A stretch of 64,000 nucleotides of DNA from Embiotoca jacksoni. Lineage: Eukaryota > Chordata > Actinopteri > Embiotocidae. The stretch's first letter is position 1. Every line of letters begins with the position of its first letter. Positions 1 to 12,779 of the stretch are shown piece by piece. The notes under the pieces were generated by a model. It made no database searches. It saw only the letters and a program-made list of their open reading frames with translations, and was not told the DNA's origin. The translations under genes and the position numbers were made by a program. The stretch spans positions 19,646,085-19,710,084 of the forward strand of contig JAKOON010000012.1 of NCBI GenBank assembly GCA_022577435.1, given 5' to 3'.

Positions 1-1392
1 TGGAGATTTGACAGTGTAAGTTGTCACACAGTAGGAATGATGCATCGTCAGGGAGAAGAGGAGGAAGTGGAAATGTGAAGTGTATCAGGGTCAGTCCTAT
101 CACCAAGACCACCCTGCCCCGGCTAGAAAACACCATTGTCTTCTTTGGGAGGGTGGTGGTCGGACACAGGCCTGGAGGCCGAACACACACTGCCGTGTTA
201 CGTGTTAACATGACAAACCTGAGCAGACCAAAGGTTAAAGATGTCACCTCTGACTTTCCTTCTTATCACTTCAAAGAAACTGAGTGAGAAAGCTATGCAT
301 GTAATGTACTTTCACTGTACGACCATCAGTGACCATCAGTTCAACACTCTTACTTTCTTTCCACTCAGAGACAAACAACATTAGGTTCCACTTTGCACTC
401 TGACCACGGCATGCTGGCAGTGTTTGTGCAGGGAAGCGAGTATTTGTCTGTACAGCAACCATCTTCATGCAGGGGGGGATACTTGGTATGCCCTCTGGAA
501 TGTTGCTGACAGGAAAGGCACGACCTGGAGCCAAGAAACAGGAGAAGCACTGAAGAAGAGGAAGGTGAAAAGGATGGAGAAGAAGGAGAAACGAATGATG
601 GGAACATTTTCCCGAAGAATTTACAGAGGGTGAAAAGTTTTGCGTGCCGTCTGTTGATACAAGAAACTCATTTACATCTTTCTTTAATGTTTAAACCAAT
701 GAACTACCATCCACTAATAACTTCCATTAGTGCCAGTCATTTCCTCAAAACATGCAGCCATATAAAAGCTTTTATAATACTTAGCAGAACTCTCCAAACA
801 TTCAAATGAATTGTTCAGGTGATGCACCCTCCTTACAAAAAAAAAAAAAAAAAACTGTTATTCAAAACTCCCTGTAATCATGATTTTAGTTTTATTAAAC
901 TGAGGCTAATTTCCATGGTGCAAATAGACCTTCCTGCTGTTCAGTGTAGGATCGATATGCAGGGAAAGATGTTCCGTCCACGAGCAGCTCTGATTGGACA
1001 GGTTCTTGCTCCATGAAACAAACCACGCTTCTGAACACAATGGTAAACACAAAGAGAGTTTGGTGTTTGTTACTACTCCACCGCCAGCTATCATCTGTCC
1101 GTTCCAGACTTCAGAGTTCTGGTTGATCTGAGGATGATGCATCAATATCCCCTCTTCTTGCCCTTTGAAAGTTTCTCTTTGCACAGCTCAGCCCAGCACT
1201 CCTTCTGCACAACGTACTCACTGAACTGTTGAAGTTGAACAAGGAAGTTGGTCCATAAACTCGGAACGCACCGTTTAGTTAATAATTTGCCTCTGATTTT
1301 TTTTTTTTTAAGATGTTAAGATAACCTGTTAACTCTGAATTTATGGACAATGTTTTTAGCAAGTATGAGTAACAAAGCTCTATCTTCCAGAT
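1..1392. other. No gene recognised
   Basis: Short frames only, none with a known motif. An A-run lies at 838-854 and a T-run near 1300. Confidence 0.6.
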
Positions 1393-2660
1393 AAACAATA
1401 ATTAGTTATGGAGTTCCACAAGGCTCAGTGTTAGGCCCAATACGTTTTACTTTGTACATGCTCCCATTAGGAGATGTCATCAGGAAGCACTGCATAAACT
1501 TCCATTGTTATGCAGATGACACTCAGCTATATCGTTCTATAAAACCAGATGAAACTAATCAGCTAGTAAAACTTGAAGCCTGTCTAAAAGACATAAAGGC
1601 CTGGATGATCAAAAACTTCCTGCTTCTAAATTCAGACAAAACGGAAGTTATTGTACTTGATCCTAAACACCTCAGAAACTCTTTCTGTAATCACTTAGTT
1701 ACTCAAGATGACGTTGTCTTGGCCTCCAGCAAAACTGTGAGGAACCTTGGAGTCATCTTTGATGAGGATTTGTCCTTTAGACACCATATAAAGCAAATTT
1801 CCAGGACCGCCTTCTTTCATCTACGTAATATTAATAAAATCAGGAAAATCCTTCCACAGCGTGATGCCGAAAAATTAATTAATGCGTTTGTTACTTCTAC
1901 GCTAGATTATTGTAATTCCTTGTTGTTAGGATGTCCAAATTACTCATTAAAAACCCTGTAGTTGATCCAAAATGCTGCAGCAAGAGTTTTGACTTGCAAG
2001 AGAGATCATATTTCTCCTGTTTTAGCTTCTCTTCATTGGCTTCCTGTTAAATTAAGAATAGAATTAAAAATTATCTTGCTGACTTACAAAGCTCTACATG
2101 ACCAGGCTCCATCGTATCTTTGAGATCTTATAGAACCATATAATCCTAGCAGAGCACTTTGCTCTCAGTACGCTGGTCTACTTGTGGTTCCCAGAGTTTA
2201 CAGAAGTAGAATGGGAGGCAGAGCCTTCAGTTTTCAGGCTCCTCTCCTGTAGAACCAGCTCCCAGTTTGTGTTTGAGGGGCAGAAACCCTCTCTAGCTTT
2301 AAGATTAGACTCAAAACGTTCCTTTTTGATAAAGCTTATAGTTAGGGCTGGCTCAGGTGGACCTGAACCAACCCTTAGTTATCCTCGTATAGGCCGAGGC
2401 TGCTGGGGGAGCTTCTTTTCTTTTCTCCTACTCTTTAACTCTATAGACTCATACCTCACCATCTTTTTCTCTCCCATAGTTTTTGCTTATTGTCTGTTGT
2501 CTCTGCATTCAGTTCCCTCGCTCTTGTAGTTTCTGTTCTTTCTTTTGCAGATGTCCCGCCATGGAGCTGCATGTCTCCACCAATGGTTCTTCTCTATGCT
2601 GTCCTTTTCTCTCTCTGGCGCTATAGAGATAAAATGTAATTGAATTGAATTGAACTGTAA
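1393..2660 (+). mobile_element. 5'-truncated L2/Maui-type LINE remnant (copy A)
   Basis: The reverse-transcriptase region begins with motif B (GVPQGSVLGP) and motif C (CYADDTQLY), then continues through the thumb to D-Y-C-N-S-L-L-L-G. A TAG at about 1959 interrupts it. Beyond the stop, the usual C-terminal segment A-R-V-L-T-C-K-R-D-H-I-S-P-V-L-A-S-L-H-W-L-P-V can still be followed, with more stops (TGA near 2121). The 3' end is an AT-rich tail with TTGAA repeats near 2640-2655. Sequence from about 2332 to 2520 matches copy B at 4298-4510, so both carry the same 3' UTR. Not functional. Confidence 0.85.
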
Positions 2661-4297
2661 TGAGACCTGTCACCTCTGTGATCCAACTGATGTCAGGGTC
2701 CCACGCAAACATCCTTCCGACAGACTTTAGGCTGCTGTGAATCCTGTTTTTCTGCCACCTCACTGAGGCTGAAGTTTTAGTTAGCTGCTCAGCTCTCCAA
2801 ATGCATGTTGCTGGAAATCATAAGTACTATTAAAGATGCTTTGACTTGTTATCAGACACTGTACAGGGAAGACAGATGGGAAGGAAGGAAGATTAATATG
2901 CAGGATAAAAAAATATGCAGGATAAAAAATGTTTTTTTTAAAACATCACCTTTAGCTTTCACTTGTTTGTATTTCCACATAACTCCTTGGCCCGGTGACC
3001 CTGTGTTGTCATCCTGTGGCTGGTCCATTTAGATATTAGTCCCAAATGATTAATAGTAGCTTGTGTTAGGCTGCCCTTATCTGTGTAACAGATGCAGGAG
3101 GCCCAGAGTAATCTGAGTATGGGAACAAATAACAGCTGATAAGAGTGGGCGGAGGAGTATGTGGAGTGTGTGTGCATGTGGTTCTGCATGTGTTTGCATT
3201 CGTTTGTGTGTGTGCGTGCGTGCACGTGTGTGAGTGCGTGCGTGCGTGCGCGTGTGTGCACTCATTCTTGCAAGAAATATCCGTCCCCCACAAGAATGGA
3301 ATGTGCTTCCATGTACTGCACCGCACATACCATCAACTCTCTCACACACACACACACACAATGTTTCCATCACTTCAGAGGACATAACGCTAACCCATAG
3401 TGACTTACATACATACATGGGGAGTTACCACTACTAATCACCACTTTCCTAATCCTAACCTTTTTTCTAACCTTAAAGTATTTATCCTGAACTTTAAAGA
3501 TGTACCTACAACATAAACACAAGTACACCCACCGCTCATACTGTACCGTGCATCAACAACCTACTAACCCATTTACAGGCCACAAAAGCATACTAAGGTT
3601 TTAAGCAGTGTCATCAATAAAGCACATCAGAAAGGAAACAAAAAAACACTTGAGTTTGTATGATGTTATTCACAAAATAGGAAACAGCTGATCGAAATGA
3701 TGATGAGTCATTTTTGACAGTAAGAAAAGATACTTCTTACACTTATCTTTATCTCTACTTGTCTGTCATTGTGAAGTAACAAGCCATTCAACATAATCTT
3801 TTCTCCCTGCATTTCCTCTTCAACTTCATCACTTAATCTGGGTTTTCCTGGCACGGACGCAGGAAAGACAGACGTCAGCAACACAGTGCGAGGCGTTGTT
3901 GGGAAAGGCTGTGAGGAGGGCAGGGCCTCTTTGGACAGAGACAGATTTAGTATTTAGTGCCAAACACTACATCACTCAAATCTAATAGGGACCAAGAGGA
4001 GCTAGGGTTTGGATGCAAAGTGAAAAGAGCTATTATCATTAACTTCATTGGATTGAAATCTCTGAGAAAATGTACACTTGTTAAAGCAGTTTACAGTCAC
4101 TTCAATGGAGAGAGATGGAAAGGAATGGAAGTGTAAGGAAAGGCCTTCATGTAGTTTTTTAAAACCCTAACCCCTAAACCTAGTTCAGATAAAAGCCCGA
4201 TGACAAACAAATCATTCCTACGGCAATGTCTGTTGGTTGGCCGGTCTAAGTCTTTGGTCCAGACTTAAACCATTGAACTGTTGAATGTTTTGCCAAG
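2661..4297. other. Intergenic, between two L2 remnants
   Basis: Holds the 3157-3360 GT/CA tracts. Otherwise nothing recognised. Confidence 0.6.
3157..3260. repeat. Imperfect (GT)n/(GTGC)n tract
   Basis: Alternating purine-pyrimidine with GTGC and CGCG steps, potential Z-DNA. A separate (CA)n of about 10 units is at 3342-3360. Frames rich in Cys-Val or His-Thr here are artefacts. Confidence 0.9.
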
Positions 4298-4880
4298 CTT
4301 ATAGTTAGGGCTGGTTCAGGGCCACACACTTTCCCTTAGTTATGCTGTTATAGGTCAAGGCTGCTGGGGGACCTTGTGACGCACTGAGCTCCTTTCCTCT
4401 CTCTCTTTCACTTTCTATACACTAATTTCTCAACCTTTACGTCTCATGAACTTCATGCTTTTTCTCTCCCATAGTTTTTGCTTATTGTTTGTTGTCTCCA
4501 TACAGTTCCCTCTCTCGTGCAGTTTCGGTTCTTTCTTCTGCAGATATCTCTGGATCTGCATGTCTCTGCTCTGTGATTGTTGTTCCCACCAACAGTTCAT
4601 GTTTTGGATCTCTATGCTGTCTTTTTCTCTCTCTGCCCTCCTCTCACCCCAACCAGTCGAGGCAGATGTTCTTCACCTCTGAGCCTGGTTCTGTTGGAGG
4701 TTTCTTCCTCTTAAGAGGGAGTTTTTCCTTCCCTCTGTTGGAGGTTTTTCTCCCTTAAAGGAGAGGTTTTTTTTCTCCTAGCTTATGTTATTGTTGAATT
4801 GTTGGGTTCCTCTGTAAGGACTTTTCTTTTTTTGTAGGGACTTTACTTTGCTGAGTGCCTTGAAAATCATCAGTAAAGAT
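4298..4880 (+). mobile_element. L2/Maui-type LINE 3' UTR fragment (copy B)
   Basis: Starts with AAGCTTATAGTTAGGGCTGG, matching the 3' UTR of copy A near 2332. It keeps the later parts of the fish L2 tail that copy A has lost: CCAACCAGTCGAGGCAGATG, then CCTGGTTCTGTTGGAGGTTT and a TTTTTCC-rich stretch, ending near a TGCCTTGAAAATC box. No coding sequence remains. A small tandem duplication of the TTGGAGGTTT segment is present at about 4695-4750. Confidence 0.75.
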
Positions 4881-5659
4881 GTTCATGGTTCCCAGAGGAT
4901 GTGTCTTATGATGTCAGGTGGTAATACCCTGACTTTTGTCCAGTCCCACAAAGCAGGCTGGCATTTAAAAAATACTCGCAAGATGTCTTAACAGCATTTG
5001 GAATGGATTGCCATGAGATATGAAGCAGGTGGTGATCAGAATCAGAATCAGAATCAGAATCAGAATTGGAATCAGGTTTATTGGCCAGGTATGTAACAAA
5101 TACAAGGCATTTGACTCTGGTTATAGCTTCACCTCTCAGTGTGCAAAAAAACAGACAGACATAAAAAGACAAATAAAACATAAATATGTGTTTGGTGGCC
5201 GAGCTAAACCAGACGGGGATGGAGGTGCAGAGAACAGACTGGATTATGGCTGAGTAGAACTGGATCAGCACCTCCTGGGGCAGGTTGAGCTTCCTGAGCT
5301 GCCGCAGGCAGTACATCCGTTGCTGGGACTTCTTAACCATGGAGTTGATGTTGGACTCCCATTTCAGGTTCCGGGAGATTGTGGATCCCAGAAACCAGGA
5401 GGTTTCCACAGCAGACACGGTGTTGTTGAGGATGGTCATGGGGGACAGTGTTGGGGGGGCTCCTCCTAAAGTCCACTGTCAACTCCACAGTCTTGAGCGG
5501 GTTCAGCTCCAGGTGGTTCTGACTGTACCAGAGAGCCAGCTGTTCAACCTCCTGTCTGTATGCAGACTTATCACCGTCCCAGATGAGGCCGATGACCGTT
5601 GTGTCATCTGCAAATTTCAGGAGTTTGACAGATGAGTCTCCTGCGGTGCAGTCGTAGGT

Positions 5660-6262
5660 TTACAGGGAGAAGAGCAGTGGGGAGAGCACACACCCCTGGG
5701 GGGCGCCAGTGCTGATTGTCCGGGTGCTGGATGTGATGTTTCCCAGTCTCACCTGCTGCGTCCTGTCAGTCAGGAAGTTTGTGATCCACTGACAGGTGGA
5801 GGCTGGCACGGTGAGCTGGGTGAGTTTGGTGTGGAGAATGATCGGGATGATGGTGTTGAACGCCGAGCTGAAGTCCACAAACAGGATCCGTGCGTATGTC
5901 CCTGGGGAGTCGAGGTGTTGCAGGATGTAGTGCAGTCCCATGTTTACTGCATCATCCACTGACCTGTTTGCCCGGTAGGCAAACTGCAGGGAGTCCAGCA
6001 GGGGGCCTATAGTGTCCCTCAGGTGGGCCAAAACCAGTCTTTCAAAAGACTTCATGACAACAGACGTCAGGGCGACGGGTCTGTAGTCATTCAGACCTGT
6101 GATGGCGGGTTTTTTGGGAACCGAGATGATAGTGGAACATTTGAAGCAGGAGGGAACTTCACACAGCTCCAGCGATGTGTTGAAGATCTGCATGAAGATG
6201 GAGGCAGCTGGTGCTTTCGTTGATCTTCTGTCTTTGAAAGATCTGACACACATCTTCTTCAC
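5660..6262 (-). pseudogene. LINE reverse-transcriptase segment
   Basis: Fingers and palm of a CR1/Rex1-group RT. It contains VPKKP, NDYRPVALTSV, LDSLQFAYRANRSVDDAVNM, the motif A aspartate in FVDFSSAFNTI and motif B GAPQGCVLSPLL. It overlaps the endonuclease frame by a few bases in a different frame, so a small indel separates the two. It ends at a premature TAA. The palm aspartates of motif C lie beyond the stop. Confidence 0.85.
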
Positions 6263-7182
6263 AGATCTGAAGTGCCGGTGAAGAGGTGAAGTGTGTGTGT
6301 GGGGGGGAGGGTTGTTTGATATGTGAGAGGTGTGAAAGTGTGTGAGGGGTGTGAAAGTGTCTTATCAAATCTACAATAAAACACGTTCAGCTCGTCAGCC
6401 AGTTGGGGAGTTTCCACAGTGTGGGGTGATGGTGACTTGTAGTGCGTCAAAGTCTTCAGGGTTTTCCACACTGACGCTGGGTCATCAGCTGAAAAGCTGT
6501 TTTTAAGCCTTTCATCGTAGCTCTTTGCTGCCTTGATCTCCTTCGTCAGTGTGTTCCTGGCCTTGTTGTACAAGACTCTCTCCCCACTCCTGTAGGCCTC
6601 GTCCTTGGCCTGACAGAGCTGCCTGAGTTTTACCGTAAACCTGAAGAACGTTTTGGTCAGCACACACATGTCCTCACAAAAGGACGTCACAGTGTCGGTG
6701 AGTTCGTCCAGGTCTGTAGCTGCAGCCTCAAAAATGCTCCAATCAGTGAAGTCAAAGCAGGCCTGCAGTTCCAGCTTTGACTCATTGGTCCATCTCCTCA
6801 CCGTCTTAACCACAGGCTTAGATGATTTTAATTTCTGCCTGTAAATCAGGATGAGATGCACCAGACAGTGATCAGAGAGTCCCAGGGCTGCACGGGGAAC
6901 AGAGCGGAATGCGTCCTTTATAACAGTGTAGCAGTGGTCCAGGGTGTTCGTGTCTCTGGTGGGACACGTAACATGCTGTCTGTATTTAGGAAGTTCGTGG
7001 CTGAGGTTTACTTTGTTAAAATCCCCCAGAACAATGAGCAGGGAGTCCGGGTGGGTTTTCTCCATGTTGTTAATCTGGTCAGCCAGGTGTTGCAGCGCCT
7101 CGCGGACACAGGCCTCCGGTGGGATGTAAATACCGACCAGGTGGTGTCCAGATCGACCCAAAGTGATCCTCTGACTTTTCAC
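6259..7182 (-). pseudogene. LINE endonuclease C-terminal half plus linker
   Basis: A continuous 307-codon frame of the broken LINE. It shows the apurinic-type endonuclease motifs I-V-L-G-D-F-N, N-T-L-D-H-C-Y and G-L-S-D-H-C-L-V. A basic linker with the W-K-T-L-K-T-L-T-H-Y-K-S motif, typical of fish Rex1/CR1 elements, follows. The N-terminal catalytic part of the endonuclease is missing. Confidence 0.85.
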
Positions 7183-7859
7183 TTTATTCTTGATGTAGCT
7201 TCATGTCCGTTTGGTGTATTGGCACCAAATTTCTAAAGATATTAGCATGATAAATCCTGTAGCAGCATCATAAGGTCAGAGTTTTAATTTGTGGGTGTGA
7301 CCCAATTCCTATTCAAAACTAATAATGTTCCCAGCAGCCTCATCTGTACTTTGTGTTTAGCGCTGATTAGTGACTGTAGGAAGAAACCACTGAACTAGTG
7401 ATCATGGTAAAATGAGCTGATTACCTCAGTATGTTAGGATCGTGGATGTGGTTGGCATGCTGAAGTTAGCATGTAGCTCACAACAGCCTTGCAGTGTTGT
7501 TGGCATTGGCTGTCATACGAATCTTATTCCTATATGGCTGTCATGTCAGAGTTACTGTAATTACCGGTTTCCCACTTTTAAATTGTGTTCATTTCAATAT
7601 CAAAGTTTTATAGATAGAAACATTCAACTTCTAAGTCAAACAACTGTCTTTCAATGTTATTACACTCATGCATGTGACACCATTTGTAGTTTTTTGAACA
7701 GACAATTCTCCTGCTGCGTAGGACGACGTTTTTTCAAGAAATTTTCAAGAAATAAGGTATTTTTATTTTGTTGTTCTTTATTGATTATGACAAATTTACA
7801 AGCATATAGTGTGACTAAAACACAACCGTCAAAGAATATTAGCATAATCATAACTTTTG

Positions 7860-7902
7860 TGGAATTCAATATGTTTATATAATATAAACATATTGAATTC
7901 CA
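7860..7902. repeat. Perfect 43-bp palindrome (21-bp arms, 1-nt centre)
   Basis: The left arm starts TGGAATTCAATATG. The right arm (7882-7902) is its exact reverse complement around a single A at 7881. EcoRI-type GAATTC sites sit symmetrically near both ends. No element or gene is recognised next to it. Confidence 0.95.
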
Positions 7903-8383
7903 AATGTTTGTGTTTGTACAGAGTTTCCCAGCCATCAGTTATGTTGATAATACTGTTAAACTGAATTCTAAGAAACTGCCTGTCTGGGTTGCATGTGTCA
8001 AATACTTACAGTTTAGGTTCTGATAATGATTACAGTCATGGATGTGTGTTATTACATTTTCTTTTAATATGTAAGATTAAATCCAAGATTATTCAGCACA
8101 CAGGAGTTTGATCTTCATTATGCAACCAAAGGCCACGTTAATGAAGGAGGACACTGTTGGGAAAATTATTATGTGATTACTATATGATCCCATTGATGAA
8201 AGAGAGTCAGGGTTGCAACATTCATCCTAAACCTGAGCCTGGATTCCTGTCCTGTATCCTGTTTGACCGTCTGTTACCACCTCTTCCTCCTCCTCTTCCT
8301 CCTCCTCCCCCGGCTGTGTAAATGTGCATCTGTGGTGTACCTCAGACATCCGATGTCACAGCTCAGCTTGGTTTTTAGAGGTT

Positions 8384-8396
8384 TGACCTTTGACCT
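8384..8396 (-). promoter_or_regulatory. Perfect DR1 nuclear-receptor motif
   Basis: On the minus strand it reads AGGTCAAAGGTCA: two consensus half-sites separated by one base, the PPAR/RXR, HNF4 and COUP-TF type. It is about 24 kb upstream of the inferred gask1a first exon. Occupancy cannot be judged. Confidence 0.45.
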
Positions 8397-8754
8397 CAGC
8401 TGTTTGGAATCTTCAGGCTGAGTCCTGATGGGAGGAAAGCACATGTCTCATAATGGGCTGCTTTCAAGCTTGATTCATAGAGCAGAGAAAATATGATAGT
8501 TGTAATTTGCACACACACACGCACACACGCAGATGAACATGCCTGCACATACATGTAGACTGACACACACACAGACCATAAAACAGCCTGGTCATGGCTC
8601 CCCTCACAGTCCCAGTTGCTTTTTGTTCATACAGGGAGAAGAGGCAAAAGAAAGACTGGGATGAAGGACATCATGGAGTCAAACTGGCACACAAGTACAG
8701 CTCTGTGTAAACAGTGTAGGCACTTTAGATGTTTAGACTTCTTTCCATCACACA

Positions 8755-8905
8755 GTACCATCATGGAGGCACCTGACCGCTCTACAGTTCATTCTGCAGC
8801 AGGACAACAGGCCCAAACAATGAGCAAGATTCATAAAGAACCAAAGAAAACCACAAACTCCTGGATCAGATGATGAGGCCCCCCACACAGCTCTGGGGCC
8901 ATGTT
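8755..8905 (+). mobile_element. Tc1-like transposase scrap
   Basis: The stretch around 8785-8820 translates as L-Q-F-I-L-Q-Q-D-N-R-P-K-Q, resembling the second-aspartate motif Q-Q-D-N-D-P-K-H of Tc1 transposases. The following ACTCCTGGATCAGATGATGA and GGCCCCCCACACAGCTCTG blocks also resemble the part of fish Tc1 genes leading to the catalytic glutamate. Stops and indels show it is long dead. No inverted repeats recognised. Confidence 0.4.
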
Positions 8906-9231
8906 TACAAAAGATATTGTCTGACCACTCAGTGTCCACCAACAACCAATACACAACAGAGTTTAGGACTTTTTGACAAAGCTGAGACACTTTTAAAAGA
9001 AAACAAAGAAGCTGAGATAAGAAAAAGGGATGTTACTATGGATGACACCATGCTTTATTCATTGTGCGCTCTACATTGACAATGATTGACAGGTTGCTTT
9101 GTCAGTACATTTGTTTTCATTAATGTATAAAAAACAGAGCTAGACATTTGGCTTAATGACTAATTCTGATGACTAAGATGTTATAAGTTCATCAGTGCTG
9201 CAGACTTATTTTAATTGTGCCAGGTTCCGCA

Positions 9232-9280
9232 CATCCATCCATCCATCCATCCATCCATCCATCCATCCATCTATCTATCT
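9232..9280. repeat. (CATC)n tetranucleotide repeat
   Basis: About 10 ATCC units grading into ATCT. It may be the tail of an RTE-type LINE but no body is seen. Confidence 0.95.
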
Positions 9281-9564
9281 CATATCCGGTGTTGTTGGTT
9301 AGTTTTGACTTACCGATCTTTACAAAACCACTTTCCCAACATGTTTGTATGAGCAGTTGAATTATTTGCACGATTCGTTGATTGTGATTGTGACAAGTTC
9401 AGAGTGACACCTGCATTATTTTTAGGAGCTAATTTTAGCCACAGGATGTTTGTGAATGTGGCCACTGGTCTTAACATCATGGAGTCTGAAACAGGGGACA
9501 CTAAGCCTGCCAGAATCCACAGACACAGCTCTCTAATATGCCTGGAACAACATATCTGCCATGT

Positions 9565-9672
9565 TTCATCCATCCATCCATCATCTCTACCTGCTTCATC
9601 CTGAGCAGGGTCACAGGGCTTCTCCCTACTGAGTTTGGGCGAAGGCGTGGTACACCCTGGACAGGTTGCCAA
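9565..9672 (-). mobile_element. RTE-like (Rex3/Expander type) LINE 3' fragment
   Basis: (CATC)n at 9570-9580 is followed by CTGCTTCATCCTGAGCAGGG, GGGCGAAGGCGTGGTACACC and CTGGACAGGTTGCC. This is a common fish repeat that I associate from memory with RTE-type LINE ends carrying (GATG)n tails. That orientation would be minus. Only about 100 bp remains. A second (CATC)n tract at 9232-9280 could be a related tail. Confidence 0.45.
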
Positions 9673-10858
9673 ATCATCATGTTTGGACCGACGAGGACAT
9701 GTTGTATTGTTTCTTCACCTGCCTCAACCCTAATGCTAAAAACGCCCAAGCAGTTTTCCAGGACTAATTTCCAACTTGGAAGACAGAATTTCTCTCAGAA
9801 ACACACACTCCCCTGGAATACTTTGGCTATCAGCTGGCCGCGGTTGGAGAAAAGGAAAGACTTCTAAAAGTCGTTAGTTTGTCCAGAATGAGAACTGTCT
9901 GCTGAAAAACTCCCACAAAAACCCAAGAGATGCCTGATCTGTCAAAACAGTGCAAAACTGAGTAGACACTTGAGTAGTGATTACTGTACTAACTCATTTT
10001 CTTCAACATAAGACAGCATTAATATAAAATATAGCAGTCTGCAAAGTATCCATTCATTTAGATTGTTTTTCTGCACATCTACCAATGATTATAGAGCATC
10101 ATAAATTACATTATAATTTTAATACGGCACTCTGTAAAGGTTACTAGCTATATGTTTTCTAATACATTAATACATTTTAATTGCTTAATCTGCCCTGTAT
10201 AAGAGTCGGGTCTCCAGAAACCCCAGATACATGTTAGTGTTTGAAAATTATCCATGCATTTAATGTTAAGGAGGGTAACACAGCAGCACTAACGGCACAC
10301 AGTAGTCAAGAGTCAAGTGAGGAGAGGTCTGTTTTATTTGAGTTGATACCACCATTAAAATATGGCTGAATCAGACAATATTTTGATCCTTATAATCAGC
10401 CCAAGACATCTGTAGATAAAACTATTAAAAGGTTCAGCTATAACACGATGAAATATAGAGCAAGCATAGTATGAGGGAAGAAGAGTTACGGACTCAGCAA
10501 ACTGACAAAATAATGGCATTTACATCATAACTTTTGCTTTTTGAATTTAATTATTAAGAAGTCAATAATTCAAACATTTAAAGAAAGATTTAAAAATCCA
10601 GGCTAAAATTACTGAATAAAACACTGAAGAGTCACAATCATTCGTACATGTTCATACATGATGGCAACATGATGGATGGCGTTTGAAGTGTTAGACATAT
10701 TTTTTTTAATGTCACACAATTGTTGCATTCAGTTGTGGAAGCTGACGTGTGCTGCATGAGTCAGGTTATGGAAGTACAACCACAGAGCTTGTAAAACGCT
10801 TCCTCTCATTTCTCAAGCTGGCAGGACAGAAGTGCACTGTGCTCATCTGGCAAAGTCA

Positions 10859-10930
<72 letters not shown>

Positions 10931-12779
10931 CAGGATATCTGCTCAAACACTCAGCCGTCACAGAGGTAAGTGAAAATCAAGAGATGTTTTGATCTGAGAG
11001 AAATACTACTGAAGAAGAACAAAACGTTTTAAGTGCCAATGAAGTAAGAAAGATTAACAAGCCCTCAATGAAAGTACAGCATAACAAGCGACAGATTAAA
11101 AAGTGTCTACAGTGATATACTGTCCAGATGTGAAAGTTTGTGTGTATGTGATGTGTGCTGCATGTTGCACAGGCTTCAAACCATCGAGAGAGAGTGGAGG
11201 AGCTGCAGGGCAGCAGAGGCTCATCAGTCAGCAGAACCCGATCTGTGCGCGGTGCCGCCCTGTGATTTCCCCGCCGCCGCTGTTAATCTGCTGCCTAACC
11301 TCTGCCGTTCTGTTTCTGCAGCCATAACACAACCCATGTGTTCTCACACTGCCTCCAATTTTGTATAATTTGGCTATTTTGTTTCTATAATTTAAGGGTT
11401 TTGAATTTGCTTTTAATTGTTAGTGCCTTCTTGTTTGATTTCCCTGAATCATTTTGGTACAGTAGATCAGAGACAGTTTGTGACACACTTTTAAATCATT
11501 TGTGCAGGCACTTAATCAACAAGCTTTCTTAAAAGCAGACACTTTTAAGTATAGAGAGAAGGCTCGGTGATTACTTTCTTCAAAAGAAGAGTCCATATGA
11601 AAGACAAAATATAATTGGTGTTTTTTCTTGTTTTGTCATAGTTTAATTATTTATGACAGTCTTTTGCAGATGTTGTGTGTTGCTATTTGCATTTCCATTT
11701 CAAGGCACATTGACTTACCGTAATTAAAGACTGTATGCCTTTCTTTCTATTTTCCACATGGCATCACAGTGCAGAAAACACATTACCAGTCTTGATCTTT
11801 CAGACAAACCACAAATCCAAAAATGAAGTTGCAGTTGTTCTTTTTTTTTTTTTCCTGTTTGTCTACAAATTCACTGAAACAACCCCAGACGCAACACTTA
11901 TATTAGATGTTTCTGTGAAACCCCAAATTACTGTGCAAATCTTTTAATGACATCTGCACACAGCAATACTTTACAGTAGAGATAAGGCAAAGATAGGTGT
12001 TTTAATAAATATGACCCCCATGGCAAATGACAGACACAAATTATTATTCCACGGGGCTGCAGGAAAACATCAAAACTAAGACTGTCTGAGGCTGTCAGTC
12101 TTAAAACACATCATTGTTTTTTTTAAAAGATGCTCAGATGTTGTTAATAACTATTTTTAGCTGAGGATGAATCCACATGTAGTGCATTTGTGAGTATTTC
12201 TCGGAGGGGGGGGTAATGAAGGAACATGTCTGCTTCTCTTCTTCAAGAGTTGATGTGTCACACATTAAGTCTCTGCTAAGACGAAGGTCTCGAGCTGAAC
12301 TGAAGGGTGTTTTTCTTCGAGTTCTCCTACAATCACTTCAGAAAGCATTCCTTCACTTTTTTAACATTTTATTAAAATCTAGATTTATTTTTAAACGTAT
12401 GCAAATTTTAACTTTGCCTAGCAATCTACATTCAATAACCCATAATAACAAAGTAAAATAAACTTTTCTAAGAAACTTAGAAAGTTCAGCATTACACTTC
12501 ATTTCTTTACTCGCCACCAGCTCTCTCCAGCAGTGGAAAGCAACGTCCATGTAAATCTTTTTTTGCTTCCATTTTGCCAAAAGGCTCAGCCATTCACCAT
12601 AATGAGGTTAGATTAGCTTCTTCTTCCTGTCATGTTGGGGCAGACTGCAGGCTACGGTGACTCACTCCCATTTTGGGGTACAAAGTGGCAAGTGGGACTA
12701 TCTTATTACCATGCTAACCTCAGTAGATGTCACTAACACAATAAATAGGTATCTTTGACGTGACATCATCACTGCTGTT
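9673..12779. other. Intergenic
   Basis: AT-rich with one (CA)n tract. A GC-rich patch at 11170-11330 is flanked by AG and CAG acceptor-like sites, but no recognised protein is encoded. Confidence 0.55.
10860..10929. repeat. (CA)n microsatellite, about 35 units
   Basis: Uninterrupted CA dinucleotides. A poly-Thr-His frame across it is an artefact. Confidence 0.98.

Larger units (their letters stand above)
5034..7190 (-). mobile_element. Rex1/CR1-group LINE, nearly full-length pol but broken
   Basis: Read on the minus strand from 7190 to 5034. The endonuclease C-terminal half comes first, then RT, then a 3' end of about five copies of a TCTGAT-type hexamer, as expected for CR1-group tails. 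RT motifs are visible: NDYRPVALTSVVMKSFERLV, FVDFSSAFNTI (motif A), GAPQGCVLSPLLFSL (motif B) and FADDTTV (motif C, around 5600). A TAA at about 5660 breaks the frame at the position where family members read Leu-Tyr-Thr-Tyr-Asp, and a G-run at about 5454-5460 shifts the frame. The RT C-terminus is joined to 3' UTR by an internal deletion near 5190. The 5' end is truncated inside the endonuclease. Confidence 0.88.
7191..8754. other. Intergenic
   Basis: Contains the 43-bp palindrome, a TCC-rich stretch near 8280-8310, one DR1 site and a short (CA)n near 8512. No gene seen. Confidence 0.6.

Noticed and set aside
4155..4185. AACCCTAACCCCTAAACC-like stretch resembling telomeric repeat
   Set aside because: Only one or two imperfect units, no array.
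11103..11368. GC-rich patch with AG and CAG sites, possible exon of another gene
   Set aside because: The frames give no recognisable protein and no convincing donor is present.
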